In this document: positions 9,523 through 18,088 of the stretch, piece after piece | How the letters are laid out: each line of letters starts with the position of its first letter | Numbering within the stretch: position 1 is the first letter of the stretch | Assembly (NCBI GenBank): GCA_016190485.1 | Contig: JACPQN010000098.1 | Coordinates: forward strand, 1-38,974 | Origin: Chloroflexota bacterium | Lineage (GTDB): Bacteria > Chloroflexota > Dehalococcoidia > SHYD01 | Direction of reading: 5' to 3' | Length of the DNA: 38,974 bases | Notes under the pieces: generated by a model | What the model was told of the DNA's origin: nothing | What the model saw: only the letters and a program-made list of their open reading frames with translations | Databases searched by the model: none | Translations under genes and position numbers: made by a program

Positions 9523-10668
9523 ATGATGATGTTCGAACCGGAATACAAGCCGCTGCGGCGGGTTTACGGGTTCGATGAAGTCTCTCTGGTGCCCGGGGAT
9601 GTGACCATCAACCCCGACCAGGTGAACACCAGAGTCACCATCGGAGATTTTTCTTTCGAGATCCCTGTGCTTGCCGCAGCGATGGATGGAGTGGTAGACC
9701 CGAAGTTTGCGGTAGCACTCCACCGGTTCGGCGGGCTGGCGGTGATGAACCTGGAAGGGGTCCAGACCCGCTACCAACACCCGGATGACCTGCTTCTGGA
9801 AGTCGCCGAAGCCCCCAGCGCCACCGTCACCGCCCTCCTGCAGCGCATCTACTCCGAGCCCATCAAAGAGCACCTCATCGCCCAGCGCATCAAGGAGGTC
9901 AAGGACCACGGCGCCCTCTGCGCCGTGTCGGTGACTCCCGCCAACACCAAGAAGTACGCGCCCCTGTGTATTGAGGCCGGGGCAGACATCATCGTGGTGC
10001 AGTCCACCGTCACCACGGCCCGCCACCGCTCCAAGAGCTATCGCGGGCTCATCTTCTCCGAGCTGGTGCAGCAGGTCCGTGCCCCCATCATCGTGGGCAA
10101 CACCGTGAGCTTCAGCGCCACCCTTGAGCTCATGGAGACGGGTATCCACGGCGTGCTGGTAGGCGTAGGTCCGGGCGCCGCGTGCACCTCCAGAGAGGTC
10201 ATTGGCGTTGGGGTGCCCCAGATCACCTCCACCATGGACTGCGCCGCGGCCCGGGACACCTACCACAAGGCCGTTGGCCGCTACGTGCCCATCATCACCG
10301 ACGGCGGGATGCGCACTGGCGGCGACATCTGCAAGGCCTTTGCCGCAGGCGCCGACGCCGTGATGCTGGGCTCCAGCTTCGCGCAGACTGCCGAGGCGCC
10401 GGGCCGCGGCAACCACTGGGGCATGGCCACCCCCCACGCCGCCCTCCCCCGGGGCACCCGGGTCAAGGTGGGCGTGAACACCTCCATCGAGCAGCTCCTC
10501 TTCGGCCCCACCTCCCGCACCGACGGTACGGAGAACCTCATCGGTGCGCTGCGGCTGGGGATGAGCATGTGCGGCGCCGATAGCATCCAGGAGATGCACG
10601 ACGCCCAGATGGTCATCGCCCCCTCGGTCAAGACCGAAGGCAAGCTCTACCAGATGCTGCAGAACTAG
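9523..10668 (+). CDS. guaB3: GuaB3 family IMP dehydrogenase-related protein
   Basis: A cytoplasmic TIM-barrel enzyme of the IMP dehydrogenase/GMP reductase superfamily (381 aa), probably acting in guanine nucleotide synthesis. The catalytic loop GVGPGAACTSRE places Cys221, and the phosphate/IMP-binding part IITDGGMRTGGDI places Asp260. It lacks the CBS pair found in ordinary GuaB (about 490 aa), and its length fits the GuaB3 group known from actinobacteria and cyanobacteria. AAGGAGGG lies 6-9 nt before the ATG triplets at 9526 and 9529; the run ATGATGATG makes the exact start ambiguous by two codons. It has its own promoter and a leader. GMP reductase is the main alternative reading. Confidence 0.85.
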   Translation: MMMFEPEYKPLRRVYGFDEVSLVPGDVTINPDQVNTRVTIGDFSFEIPVLAAAMDGVVDPKFAVALHRFGGLAVMNLEGVQTRYQHPDDLLLEVAEAPSATVTALLQRIYSEPIKEHLIAQRIKEVKDHGALCAVSVTPANTKKYAPLCIEAGADIIVVQSTVTTARHRSKSYRGLIFSELVQQVRAPIIVGNTVSFSATLELMETGIHGVLVGVGPGAACTSREVIGVGVPQITSTMDCAAARDTYHKAVGRYVPIITDGGMRTGGDICKAFAAGADAVMLGSSFAQTAEAPGRGNHWGMATPHAALPRGTRVKVGVNTSIEQLLFGPTSRTDGTENLIGALRLGMSMCGADSIQEMHDAQMVIAPSVKTEGKLYQMLQN

Positions 10669-10673
10669 CCAAC

Positions 10674-10943
10674 TACGGGGATTCTTGTAGAACCAAAGAA
10701 GGCCTTCCCCTCCAGCGGAGCAACGTCGCCTTCTATGTGCATGACTACGTCCGCTTTCACGGGACGACGGGGCGTTATGCCGGCAGCTGCTCAGGGGAGC
10801 AGCTTCGGGAGTGGGCGGAGCGCCTGCGGGGGCTAGGAGAGGGCGCCGTTGCCGTGTACGCGTATTGCAACAACGATATTGGCGGGGGCGACACGGAGAA
10901 TGCCCAAGGGCTAAGAGGGCTCTTGCAGAATGGGGGCTTGTGA
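10674..10943 (+). pseudogene. DUF72 family protein, C-terminal relic
   Basis: Only the last third of a DUF72 protein is recognisable: YVRFHG, then the SGEQLREWAERL helix and YAYCNNDIGGGDTENA, which matches the family ending (vYvYFdND...NA..L). Family members are about 240-290 aa, but the open stretch here encodes at most about 90. Tyr and Phe positions of the motifs are replaced by Cys (GSCSG, YAYCNN), which fits decay. No start codon or ribosome-binding site is convincing, and the N-terminal two thirds are absent, replaced by the guaB3 end 6 bp upstream. It could be expressed only as a fragment. Confidence 0.65.
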
Positions 10944-10946
10944 CGA

Positions 10947-11168
10947 CTACCTGGTGGGACTGCACAAGCTGAGCAGGAACAGCCCCAGGAAGCAGAGCAG
11001 GACGAAGCCGAAGAGCACGCCCACCACGGGGAGGATGATGCTGAAGGCCACCCTCGTGACCACCAGCACCTCTTCGGTATCGGCCCAGAAGCGGCGCATC
11101 CACTCCTTCACGAACCTGTCCCACCACCGGGGTTTGCGCGGTGGCTGGTCGGAGTAGTAGTAGCCCAT
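10947..11168 (-). CDS. Small single-span membrane protein
   Basis: A 73-aa protein with a Tyr/Pro/Arg/Trp-rich N terminus (MGYYYSDQPPRKPRWWDR), an amphipathic stretch, and a long hydrophobic segment at about 34-68. The ATG at 11168 is preceded by GGAGG at 9 nt, which supports real translation. It starts 33 nt after the uvrC stop on the same strand, so it is probably co-transcribed. I do not recognise a family; the function is unknown. Confidence 0.6.
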   Translation of the reverse strand: MGYYYSDQPPRKPRWWDRFVKEWMRRFWADTEEVLVVTRVAFSIILPVVGVLFGFVLLCFLGLFLLSLCSPTR

Positions 11169-11201
11169 TAAAGCTGGCCTCCGGCGCCCCGGCGCCCTAA
11201 C

Positions 11202-13103
11202 CTAGGCATACGCCTTCACCTTCTTCGCCAGCGCCACGGTCATCCCCACTACCGAGGCGATCTCTTCCAGCGGCGCCTCCCTGGCTGCTTTGACGGAGCC
11301 GAAGCGCTGGATGAGCGCCTTCTTGCGCCTGGGGCCGATGCCGGGGACCTGGTCCAGGATGGAGGCGACCGCGGCCTGGCTCCGCACCTGGCGGTGGTAG
11401 GTGATAGCGAAGCGGTGCGCCTCGTCCCGGATGCGCTGGAGCAGATAGAGCCCCTGGGAGGCCGCAGGCAGCAGCACCGACTCCGCGACGTGGGGGAGAA
11501 ACACCTCCTCCTGCTGCTTGGCCAGGGCGCAGATGGGAAGGAAGGGCACGTCCAGCTCTCGCAGGACCTCCGTCGCGGCGTTCAGGTGCCCTCGCCCGCC
11601 GTCAATGACCACCAGGTCCGGCAGCGCCGCCCAGGAAGAGCCCGACGAAACCCGGAGAGGCCGTTCGACCTCGCCTTCTTCCTCGTCCTCCAGGAGCTCC
11701 TGCGCCGCTCGACCCGCCAAGGCCTCCTTGGCCCGTTTGAACCGCCGTCGCAGCACCTCCTGCATCATCGCGTAGTCATCCACCCCTGCGACCGTCTTGA
11801 TGCGGAAGCGGCGGTACTCCGCGGGCTTCGACCGCCCGTCCTCAAAGACCACCATGCTGGCCACCGCAGCGGCGCCGGAGATGTTGGAGATGTCGTAGCA
11901 CTCCATGCGTCGGGGGAGCCGCGGCAGGTCCAGCATGTCCTGAAGCTCGGTGAGGGCCGCCGCGGTCTTGCCCGTATCCGCCAGCCACCTGACGTGGAGC
12001 TGTTGGAGGGTCTCACGCGCGTTCTCTTCTGCCATGGCCAGCAGGCGCTTCTTCTCGCCGCGCTGGGGCACACGGAGCGCCACGGACTTACCGCGCCGCT
12101 CGCGGAGCCAGTGGGCAATCACCTCCGGCTCCTGGACAGGGTGCTGGAGCAACAGCGCGGCGGGAACGTGGGGAGAGGAGGCGTAGTACTGCTGGACGAA
12201 GGAGGTCATCACCGCCGAAGGATCTTCGTCCTGGGCGCCCTCCAGCACGAAGGGTTCCCGGCCAAAGAGCTTGCCGCCCCTGATCTGAAAGACCAGCACG
12301 CAGCACTCGTTCCCATCTCGTGCAAAGGCCACCACGTCCTGGTCTTCTCGTTGGGTGGAGACCACCTTCTGGCGCTCTACCACTCGTTCCACAGCCCGGA
12401 TCTGGTCCCGCAGCATGGCGGCCCGCTCGAACTCCAGACGCCCGGCCGCGGCCTCCATGCTCCGCTGGAGGTCCTTCACCACCCGGTCCTGCCGCCCCTC
12501 CAGGAAGAGGGTCACTTGCTGGATGACGTGAGCGTAGTCCCCCTGGCTCACCGCACCGATGCAGGGCCCCAGGCAGCGGTGGATGTGGTAGTCTAGGCAG
12601 GGGCGCGGATCCGTGCCCGTGATCACCTTGTTGCAGGAGCGGTAGGGAAAGAGCTTCTTCAGCAGCGCCAGGGTCTGCCGCACCGACCCGGAGCTGGCGT
12701 AGGGCCCGAAATAGCGGGCCCCGTCGTCGGCCACCCGGCGGGTGATGAAGACCTGGGGCCAGGGTTCATGGATGTTGACGCGCAGGTAGGGGTACTGCTT
12801 ATCGTCCTTGAGGCGGACGTTGTACCGTGGCTTATGCTTCTTAATGAGGTTGCACTCGAGGATCAGCGCCTCCGCCTCAGAGTCTGTGACGATGTACTCC
12901 AAGTCGGAGACCTGCTCCACTAGCTTGCGGGTCTTGGGCGACAGGCCGGCGGGCGCCCCGAAATAGGAGCGGACCCGGTCCCGCAGCTGCGCCGCCTTGC
13001 CCACGTAGATGACGCTCCCCTGGGCCTCCTTCATCATATAGACGCCGGGCCTAGCGGGCAGCGCCCGCACCTGGCGCAGTAGCGGCGAGTCGGTCTTGCT
13101 CAT
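11202..13103 (-). CDS. uvrC: Excinuclease ABC subunit C
   Basis: The nuclease of UvrABC nucleotide excision repair (633 aa), incising 3' and 5' of the lesion. The GIY-YIG domain is at the N terminus (RPGVYMMKE, VIYVGKAAQLRDRVRSYF). A UVR motif follows near 200-235, then the RNase H-like domain (MECYDISNISGAAAVASMVVF and VIDGGRGHL), and a C-terminal helix-hairpin-helix pair (VPGIGPRRKKALIQRFGS). ATG 13103 (MSKTDSPLL) fits the family; an upstream in-frame start at 13172 would add 23 unrelated residues and span the promoter. The -10 box lies only 10 nt before this ATG, so the mRNA may be leaderless. No LexA box was seen. Confidence 0.96.
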   Translation of the reverse strand: MSKTDSPLLRQVRALPARPGVYMMKEAQGSVIYVGKAAQLRDRVRSYFGAPAGLSPKTRKLVEQVSDLEYIVTDSEAEALILECNLIKKHKPRYNVRLKDDKQYPYLRVNIHEPWPQVFITRRVADDGARYFGPYASSGSVRQTLALLKKLFPYRSCNKVITGTDPRPCLDYHIHRCLGPCIGAVSQGDYAHVIQQVTLFLEGRQDRVVKDLQRSMEAAAGRLEFERAAMLRDQIRAVERVVERQKVVSTQREDQDVVAFARDGNECCVLVFQIRGGKLFGREPFVLEGAQDEDPSAVMTSFVQQYYASSPHVPAALLLQHPVQEPEVIAHWLRERRGKSVALRVPQRGEKKRLLAMAEENARETLQQLHVRWLADTGKTAAALTELQDMLDLPRLPRRMECYDISNISGAAAVASMVVFEDGRSKPAEYRRFRIKTVAGVDDYAMMQEVLRRRFKRAKEALAGRAAQELLEDEEEGEVERPLRVSSGSSWAALPDLVVIDGGRGHLNAATEVLRELDVPFLPICALAKQQEEVFLPHVAESVLLPAASQGLYLLQRIRDEAHRFAITYHRQVRSQAAVASILDQVPGIGPRRKKALIQRFGSVKAAREAPLEEIASVVGMTVALAKKVKAYA

Positions 13104-13113
13104 AGCACCCCAC

Positions 13114-13143
13114 ATTGTAGCATCGCGGTCGAGACATACCCAA
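13114..13143 (-). promoter_or_regulatory. uvrC promoter (leaderless type)
   Basis: On the minus strand TTGGGT (13138-13143), 18 nt, TACAAT (13114-13119) with an extended TGC just before the -10. Only 10 nt separate the -10 from ATG 13103. Confidence 0.65.
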
Positions 13144-13397
13144 GGCAAGAGTCTGCGGTGGCGGGTCGCCACCAGCGACGGCGTAGGCAGGGTAAGCTAG
13201 CGCGCCGCAAGCTTCTGCGCTTGCCCACTGCTAGGATGATTCAGCGCTTCCGATGGAGCGAGCACTTGCGAGCGGAGGGAGATACGTGTACGATGCAATG
13301 ACTAAACCACAAAGATTGTAATGTTTCTGCGCAAAATCAGTTGTCTAGCACGCAGGGTACGTGCCGCTGCGTAGGGGAGTTAGTACACCTGTAGCTT
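13144..13397. other. Intergenic stretch between uvrC and a secreted-protein gene
   Basis: No gene seen. It holds one hairpin, GGTGGCG (13157-13163) and CGCCACC (13167-13173), with a GGT loop and no T-run, about 14 bp upstream of the uvrC -35 box. The rightmost 120 bp are more AT-rich and presumably hold the promoter of the following plus-strand gene, but no consensus boxes stand out. Confidence 0.4.
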
Positions 13398-14216
13398 GTG
13401 AAGCGACAACTGATTGCCTCGTCCATCTCTTGGCGCCTAGCGCTGCTGGGGGCCGCCCTCATCGTCCTGGGCGGCGCCTGTTTGGAGTTGGCCCCTGCCC
13501 CAGGCCCCCCCAGCGCCCCACTGGCTACACCAGCGCCTACTGAGACCCTGGTGCCTACGCCAACACCCCTGTTGCCCACACCCACCAATACCTCCACCGT
13601 CACCCCCACCTTCACGGCCACCGCCACCGAGACCCCGCCGGTGCCGACACAGCCCGCCCTGGTGGTGGACCCCAGGACCGGGCAACTGGTGGTGCCGCCT
13701 TTCTCACCGCCCAGCGGGCAGGTCACGCCCGCAGGCACCGCCATTCCCGGAGCCTCCAGCCTGCCGGGTGGAAGCCTCCCCAGCACCGGCGCCCTGGCCG
13801 GGCCGCTGGTGCCCCCTTCTGGCGCCCCTGCCGCCGGCCCCACCGTCAGTCCCCGGTGGGGGTGTGACGGCGACGAGCGCATCACCTTCGTGCCGCCAGG
13901 ACCCAAGCTGGGTGAGACCATCCGCATCTTCGTCACCGCAGCCCGCCCCAGGGAGTTCGCCGTGCTCCTGGGGCCGCAGACCACCACCGTCGCCGGGCAG
14001 GCGGCGCCAGGGGGCGCCGGCCTCAAGCTCCAGTGGCTGGTCACCCCCACCACGGCCGGCGTCTTCACCTACCAGTTCTACTCCGGCCCCTACACGGAGC
14101 ACCTGTGCGTGACAGAGTCAGTGCAGGTGCTGGGCCCCGCTACGGCCACACCCACTAACACTAGCGTACCGGCGGGCACGCCCACGCCACTACCGCCACC
14201 CCGCCCGGATCACTAG
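13398..14216 (+). CDS. Secreted Pro/Thr-rich protein, possible lipoprotein
   Basis: A 272-aa exported protein of unknown function. The N terminus has a basic stretch, a hydrophobic core at about 13-27 and LGGAC (Cys28), a near-lipobox, so surface anchoring through Cys28 is plausible. Residues 29-80 form a Pro/Thr/Ala-rich linker (PTPTPLLPTPTNTSTVTPT). The region about 150-250 looks like a compact beta-rich domain (RITFVPPGPKLGETIRIFVTA through FTYQFYSGPYTEHLCV) with two cysteines (WGCDGD and HLCV). A second Pro/Thr tail ends the protein. The GTG at 13398 gives the signal peptide; no clear ribosome-binding site precedes it. It is convergent with the large beta-propeller gene. Confidence 0.7.
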   Translation: MKRQLIASSISWRLALLGAALIVLGGACLELAPAPGPPSAPLATPAPTETLVPTPTPLLPTPTNTSTVTPTFTATATETPPVPTQPALVVDPRTGQLVVPPFSPPSGQVTPAGTAIPGASSLPGGSLPSTGALAGPLVPPSGAPAAGPTVSPRWGCDGDERITFVPPGPKLGETIRIFVTAARPREFAVLLGPQTTTVAGQAAPGGAGLKLQWLVTPTTAGVFTYQFYSGPYTEHLCVTESVQVLGPATATPTNTSVPAGTPTPLPPPRPDH

Positions 14217-14247
14217 TACCTACTTTCGGAAAAGAGCGTAAGGACCT

Positions 14248-14361
14248 GCCGCTCGTGGTGAGCCCTTCGGCAGGCTCAGGACAGGCTTGTCGAACCATGA
14301 GCGGCCCACCCTTCGACAAGCCCTTCGGCGTTGCTCAGGACAGGCTCTCAGGGTGAGCGGG
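14248..14361. repeat. Family 1 repeat pair between convergent genes
   Basis: The first palindrome has arms GCCGCTCGTGGT (14248-14259) and ACCATGAGCGGC (14294-14305), pairing with one G-T wobble. A second unit starts CCCACCCTTCGACAAG and ends CAGGGTGAGCGGG. Both contain the core CCCTTCG...GCTCAGGACAGGC. It lies between two genes that point at each other and may end both transcripts. Confidence 0.75.
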
Positions 14362-14486
14362 ATTGAGCTGGGCTTTGTGACGCTGATTTAGGATACTAGG
14401 TACTAGGCAGCGGACGAGAAAAGAAAGAAGCGGGGGGCGTATTATCGCCTCTCGCGTTATTGCGTGCCAAGCCACCTAGTGAACTG

Positions 14487-17375
14487 CTAGCACATGCTGC
14501 CGAAGCGGTTCTTCGGGGCCATGGGGATGAAGGCGTGGTACGGCAGCGAGCGGTCGATGTGGCTCATAAGCCGCCCCACTGCGCTCAAGCTGGTTCCTCC
14601 ATTGGCTTCCGTGTAGGACCAGATGCCCTTGCCGCCCGTACTGACGAAGATAGTTCTCGGGTAGCCCGTGGTGATGGTCATGTCGGTGATGTCTACGTTC
14701 TGGAGGTCGTCGCCCCGGGCGCCCACGAGCGCCCAGGAAGCTCCCCGATTGGAGGAGCGGAACAGCCCGGCCGCGGTACCCGCGTAGATGCCCCCGTCGG
14801 CCTGATAGGTGGGCGAGAACTTGGCCACCCGCACGTAGGGCGTCTCCAGGCCAGCCGCGGCCTGCCGCCAGGTCGCACCGCGGTTGTTGGATATGGCCAG
14901 ACCCCCGCCCCAGGTAGCCGCCGCCAGGGTGCCATCGGCTGCATAGCTGGGAGAGGCAACGAGACCCATGACCCGGCTGTTGGGCAGCCCCGCGTTGGCC
15001 GAAGACCACAATCCCTGGCCGGGCTCCCACCGGAAGACCCCGGCGCCATCGGTCCCGGCAAAGATCACTCCATCGGTGGGGAAGGTGGGTGGCAGCAGCA
15101 CTCGGCGCACCAGCAGGTCCGTGAGCCCGGCGTTGAGCTGCGACCAGGTGGCGCCGCCGTCGTTGCTGCGGTAGACGCCTGTGCCCCAGGTAGCCACCAC
15201 CAGCGTGGTGTCGGCGGCGTAGTTGGGTGAGAGCGCCACCGACCGGATGGGCACGTTGGTGGGGATCGCCACCGCAGTCCAGGTCTTGCCGCCGTCCGTC
15301 GACTGAAAAAGTCCCCGGTCCCAGGTGCCCGCAAAGATGATGTAGCCGGTGCAGTAGGTCTCCGAGACGGCGATCACGGTGGTTTCCCCGCCAGGAGCCG
15401 CTGGCAAGGAGGGGAACTCCCAGCCCGCGGTGCCGCTGAGGGCGTTCCTCCCCAGAATACCGCCCCAGTAGGGGCCGCCGCTCCAGGTGCCTGCCAAGAG
15501 CACCCCCTCGGCGGTGAGGCCCGTGGCCCAGGACCAGAGGCCGTTCACGGCGCGCCGTTGGGCCGCCCAGGTGGGCTGGCCACTGCCATCTCGCAGGCGG
15601 TAAAGGTCGCTACCCCAGACGCCGGCGTACAGCACTCCGTCCTGCAGGAAGCTGGGCGAGATGCCCAGGGCGCGCGTGTCCAGGCGGTTCAGACCCCGGT
15701 TCAGCGGCGTCCAGCTGACACTGCCATCGGGCCGCTCCACGCCCTTGTGGATACCCCGCTCGGTACCCACGTAGAGGGTACGGTCGTTGGGATAGCGCGG
15801 CGACAGCACGATAGACCGGACGGACACCCATTCTGGCTCCAGGCCGCCGTTGACTCGCACCCAGGTGGGCGCCGACGAGCCGCCGTTGCTGGACTTGAAG
15901 AGCCCGCCGAACGCGCTGCCCGCAAAGATGGTCTGGTCGTTGGCGAAGAAAGGAGACACGGCGAAGGACCAGATCCACAGGTCGGTCATCTCGGAGTTGG
16001 TGGGGGTGATGGAGGTCCAGACCACCAGTTGCACCACCACGTCGTCCTGCGCGTTCACCGCGCCGGCGCTCTGGGACGTTCCAACGGTACAGCCCACAAA
16101 GGCCCTGGGCACAAAGGTGACGTTGGTAGCTCCGGAGGCTTCGGCCGAGGAGGGGCGCACCAGGAAGGTGGCGGCGATGGTGCGCTCCTGGCCCGGCCCC
16201 AGGCTCGAGATGGTGCCCACGTTCACGTCATCCAGGCCTTCGTTGGCCTCGGTGCTGGGATCGTCGCCACAGAAGGCGTGACGCCCTCCGTCGATCACCT
16301 GGATGTTGCTGATGGGCTCGTTGCCATTGTTGATAATGAGGTAGTTAAAGATCACCGGACCCGGCACGGTGTAAGCCAGCTGACCATCGGGCGCCCCGGC
16401 CGCGGTGACAATGATGCGCAGCGAGGGGTAAGGCACGGCTATCTGCTGGAGCTCCCTGGCGCCCTCGGCGGCGGAGGTGCGCGCGCCCGGCGTCGTGGTG
16501 GGGATGGGGATGGCGGGTGTCGCCACGGGCGAAGGTGAGGTCGCCGGAGTAGGCGTCGCCGTGGGGGCCGCAGGGTTCAGCGATGGCTGGCTGAGCCTCC
16601 CGGCGAAGCGGGAGACACCGCTGAAGCGCGTGCCCACGAAGAGGGTGGCGTCGTGGGCAAAGTTGGCCGAGAGCGCGAAGGCCTGCACCGTGCGGTCTGT
16701 CAGCCCCGCGTCAAAGGGGAGCCAGATGTTTCCGCCGTCCGTCGAGCGGTAGACCCCGTTGGGGCCACCCGCCGCGGCGGATTGCAAAGCGGCGAAGATG
16801 GTGCGATCGGAGGCGTAGTTGGGGGAAATCCCCAGCGCAGCGATGTTATAGTTGGGGGGCGTGGTAGCAGGTGGCAGACCGCTGGTGATCGCAACCCAGG
16901 TGGCTCCACCGCTCTCTGACTTGAAGATGCGCCCGGACTTGGTTCCCACCAGCACGGTGCTGTCGCCCTGGTTAAACTGGGAGCCCCGGTCACAGCGATT
17001 GAAGTTAGGAGAAACGGCCAGGCTCAGCACGCTCGTGTCGGTCATGCCGACGTTGACGGGATACCAGACACCATCATCCACATCCCCCTCGGTGGTGCGG
17101 AAGACGCCGAAACCATCCGTGGCCATGAAGACGGTCTTGTCGCATGGGAATGCGGGAGAAAGGGCCAGCCCCGTGATATTCATGTTGCTGGGCAGGCTGA
17201 GGGGTGTCCAGGAGTTGAGCCCGGCGCGCACGCTCTGAGGGATGGGCCAGAAGAGCAGAGCCACCAGCAGCGCCGCAACAAGGGGGAAGCCGAGGGGCAG
17301 CAGGCGCTTCTTCAGAGGAGGCGTCCTCCTTTCACCGGGACGTTGCCGACTGCTGAGATCACGGGCGGCGGCCAC
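14487..17375 (-). CDS. Secreted Asp-box (BNR) beta-propeller protein with inserted DUF11-like domain
   Basis: A large exported protein (962 aa) of unknown activity. It has an N-terminal basic stretch, a hydrophobic signal segment (LPLGFPLVAALLVALLFWPI), then repeated Asp-box motifs of the form S-x-D-x-G-x-T-W (SESGGATW, STDGGNIW, STDGGKTW, SNDGGATW, SNNRGATW, SSNRGASW), each preceded by blocks such as ALSPNYAADTTLVVATW. This builds one or two multi-bladed propellers like those in sialidases and Vps10 proteins. A Pro/Thr linker (about 270-300) and a DUF11-like Ig-type domain (about 315-450) interrupt the propeller. No catalytic sialidase Arg triad is evident. Start: GTG 17375 has no ribosome-binding site; AAAGGAGG at 17325-17332 instead points to a CTG at 17315, giving 942 aa starting at the signal peptide. 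Confidence 0.85.
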   Translation of the reverse strand: MAAARDLSSRQRPGERRTPPLKKRLLPLGFPLVAALLVALLFWPIPQSVRAGLNSWTPLSLPSNMNITGLALSPAFPCDKTVFMATDGFGVFRTTEGDVDDGVWYPVNVGMTDTSVLSLAVSPNFNRCDRGSQFNQGDSTVLVGTKSGRIFKSESGGATWVAITSGLPPATTPPNYNIAALGISPNYASDRTIFAALQSAAAGGPNGVYRSTDGGNIWLPFDAGLTDRTVQAFALSANFAHDATLFVGTRFSGVSRFAGRLSQPSLNPAAPTATPTPATSPSPVATPAIPIPTTTPGARTSAAEGARELQQIAVPYPSLRIIVTAAGAPDGQLAYTVPGPVIFNYLIINNGNEPISNIQVIDGGRHAFCGDDPSTEANEGLDDVNVGTISSLGPGQERTIAATFLVRPSSAEASGATNVTFVPRAFVGCTVGTSQSAGAVNAQDDVVVQLVVWTSITPTNSEMTDLWIWSFAVSPFFANDQTIFAGSAFGGLFKSSNGGSSAPTWVRVNGGLEPEWVSVRSIVLSPRYPNDRTLYVGTERGIHKGVERPDGSVSWTPLNRGLNRLDTRALGISPSFLQDGVLYAGVWGSDLYRLRDGSGQPTWAAQRRAVNGLWSWATGLTAEGVLLAGTWSGGPYWGGILGRNALSGTAGWEFPSLPAAPGGETTVIAVSETYCTGYIIFAGTWDRGLFQSTDGGKTWTAVAIPTNVPIRSVALSPNYAADTTLVVATWGTGVYRSNDGGATWSQLNAGLTDLLVRRVLLPPTFPTDGVIFAGTDGAGVFRWEPGQGLWSSANAGLPNSRVMGLVASPSYAADGTLAAATWGGGLAISNNRGATWRQAAAGLETPYVRVAKFSPTYQADGGIYAGTAAGLFRSSNRGASWALVGARGDDLQNVDITDMTITTGYPRTIFVSTGGKGIWSYTEANGGTSLSAVGRLMSHIDRSLPYHAFIPMAPKNRFGSMC

Positions 17376-17483
17376 CGTTTAGTTCTACCCGTGACGGGGC
17401 ACGCGACAGGAGAAACCCGCCCAGGCGTGGCCGGGTTTCACACCATGCATAACGGCGCAACGGGCGTTCTATTACCAGAGATC

Positions 17484-17972
17484 GTGACCTACCGCTTCAT
17501 CGCCGACGCCAGCGTGGGCAGGCTAGCCAAGTGGCTGCGTATTCTTGGCTATGATACCGTATTTGTGCCCGCGATCACAGACCCGGAACTGCTGCGCCGG
17601 GCCCGCCAGGATGACCGGGTGCTGCTGACCCGGGGCCGGCTGCTGGCTGGCCGGCGGGAAGTGCACCGGGGAGCTGTTCGGGCAGTGCTGCTCCGGAGCG
17701 ACCGGTGGCAAGAACAGGTGCAGCAGGTGGCGCAGGAGTTGGGGCTATCCCTACCAGGGGACCCCTTTGCCCGCTGCATCCGTTGCAACGATGAGACGGT
17801 GACCCTCCAGCGGAGCCAGGTGGAGGGGCGTGTGCCTCCCTACGTCTTTGCGACACAGCTATCCTTCAAGGCGTGCCCGCGCTGTGGCCGTATCTACTGG
17901 CGAGGCACCCACTGGGACCACGCCCGAGCGCACCTGGAACGCATCAAGGCAGGCTCATCCCAGGGTGGCTAA
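17484..17972 (+). CDS. Mut7-C RNase domain protein
   Basis: A protein of about 162 aa with a PIN-like Mut7-C fold, a predicted RNase, cytoplasmic. It begins RFIADASVGRLAKWLRILGYDT, with the first acidic residue in IADAS, and continues DPELLRRARQDDRVLLTR. It ends in a zinc ribbon with two Cys pairs, CIRC and CPRC, followed by RIYWRGTHW. This is the complete standard arrangement. The start is uncertain: GTG 17484 fits the family best; ATG 17445 in the same frame would add 13 residues. Neither has a strong ribosome-binding site. Its upstream region faces the divergent propeller gene. Confidence 0.8.
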   Translation: MTYRFIADASVGRLAKWLRILGYDTVFVPAITDPELLRRARQDDRVLLTRGRLLAGRREVHRGAVRAVLLRSDRWQEQVQQVAQELGLSLPGDPFARCIRCNDETVTLQRSQVEGRVPPYVFATQLSFKACPRCGRIYWRGTHWDHARAHLERIKAGSSQGG

Positions 17973-18012
17973 GGGATCCCGGGCCCTGTGGCTGCGCCGC
18001 AAATCACGCTGC

Positions 18013-18042
18013 TTGGGTCTGGTGGCCTTAGTTGAGTATAGT
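18013..18042 (+). promoter_or_regulatory. Promoter of the Lon-N domain gene
   Basis: TTGGGT (18013-18018), 18 nt, TATAGT (18037-18042). It has the same -35 and spacing as the uvrC promoter. The expected leader to GTG 18089 is about 40 nt. Confidence 0.55.
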
Positions 18043-18088
18043 ATCCCTGCGCGGCGCGCGGCTATGCTCCGGCAGAAAGGCGTACCTG

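Noticed and set aside
9520-11127. Long open frame antisense to guaB3 (535 codons)
   Set aside because: It is a mirror of the high-GC codon pattern of guaB3, has no family resemblance, and crosses the guaB3 promoter side without its own signals.
13157-13173. GGTGGCG/CGCCACC hairpin as an RNA gene or terminator
   Set aside because: It is a single short stem beside the uvrC promoter, with no T-run and no second conserved element.
14248-14361. CRISPR-like repeat array
   Set aside because: The units are adjoining palindromes of variable length with no regular spacers, and no cas gene is present.
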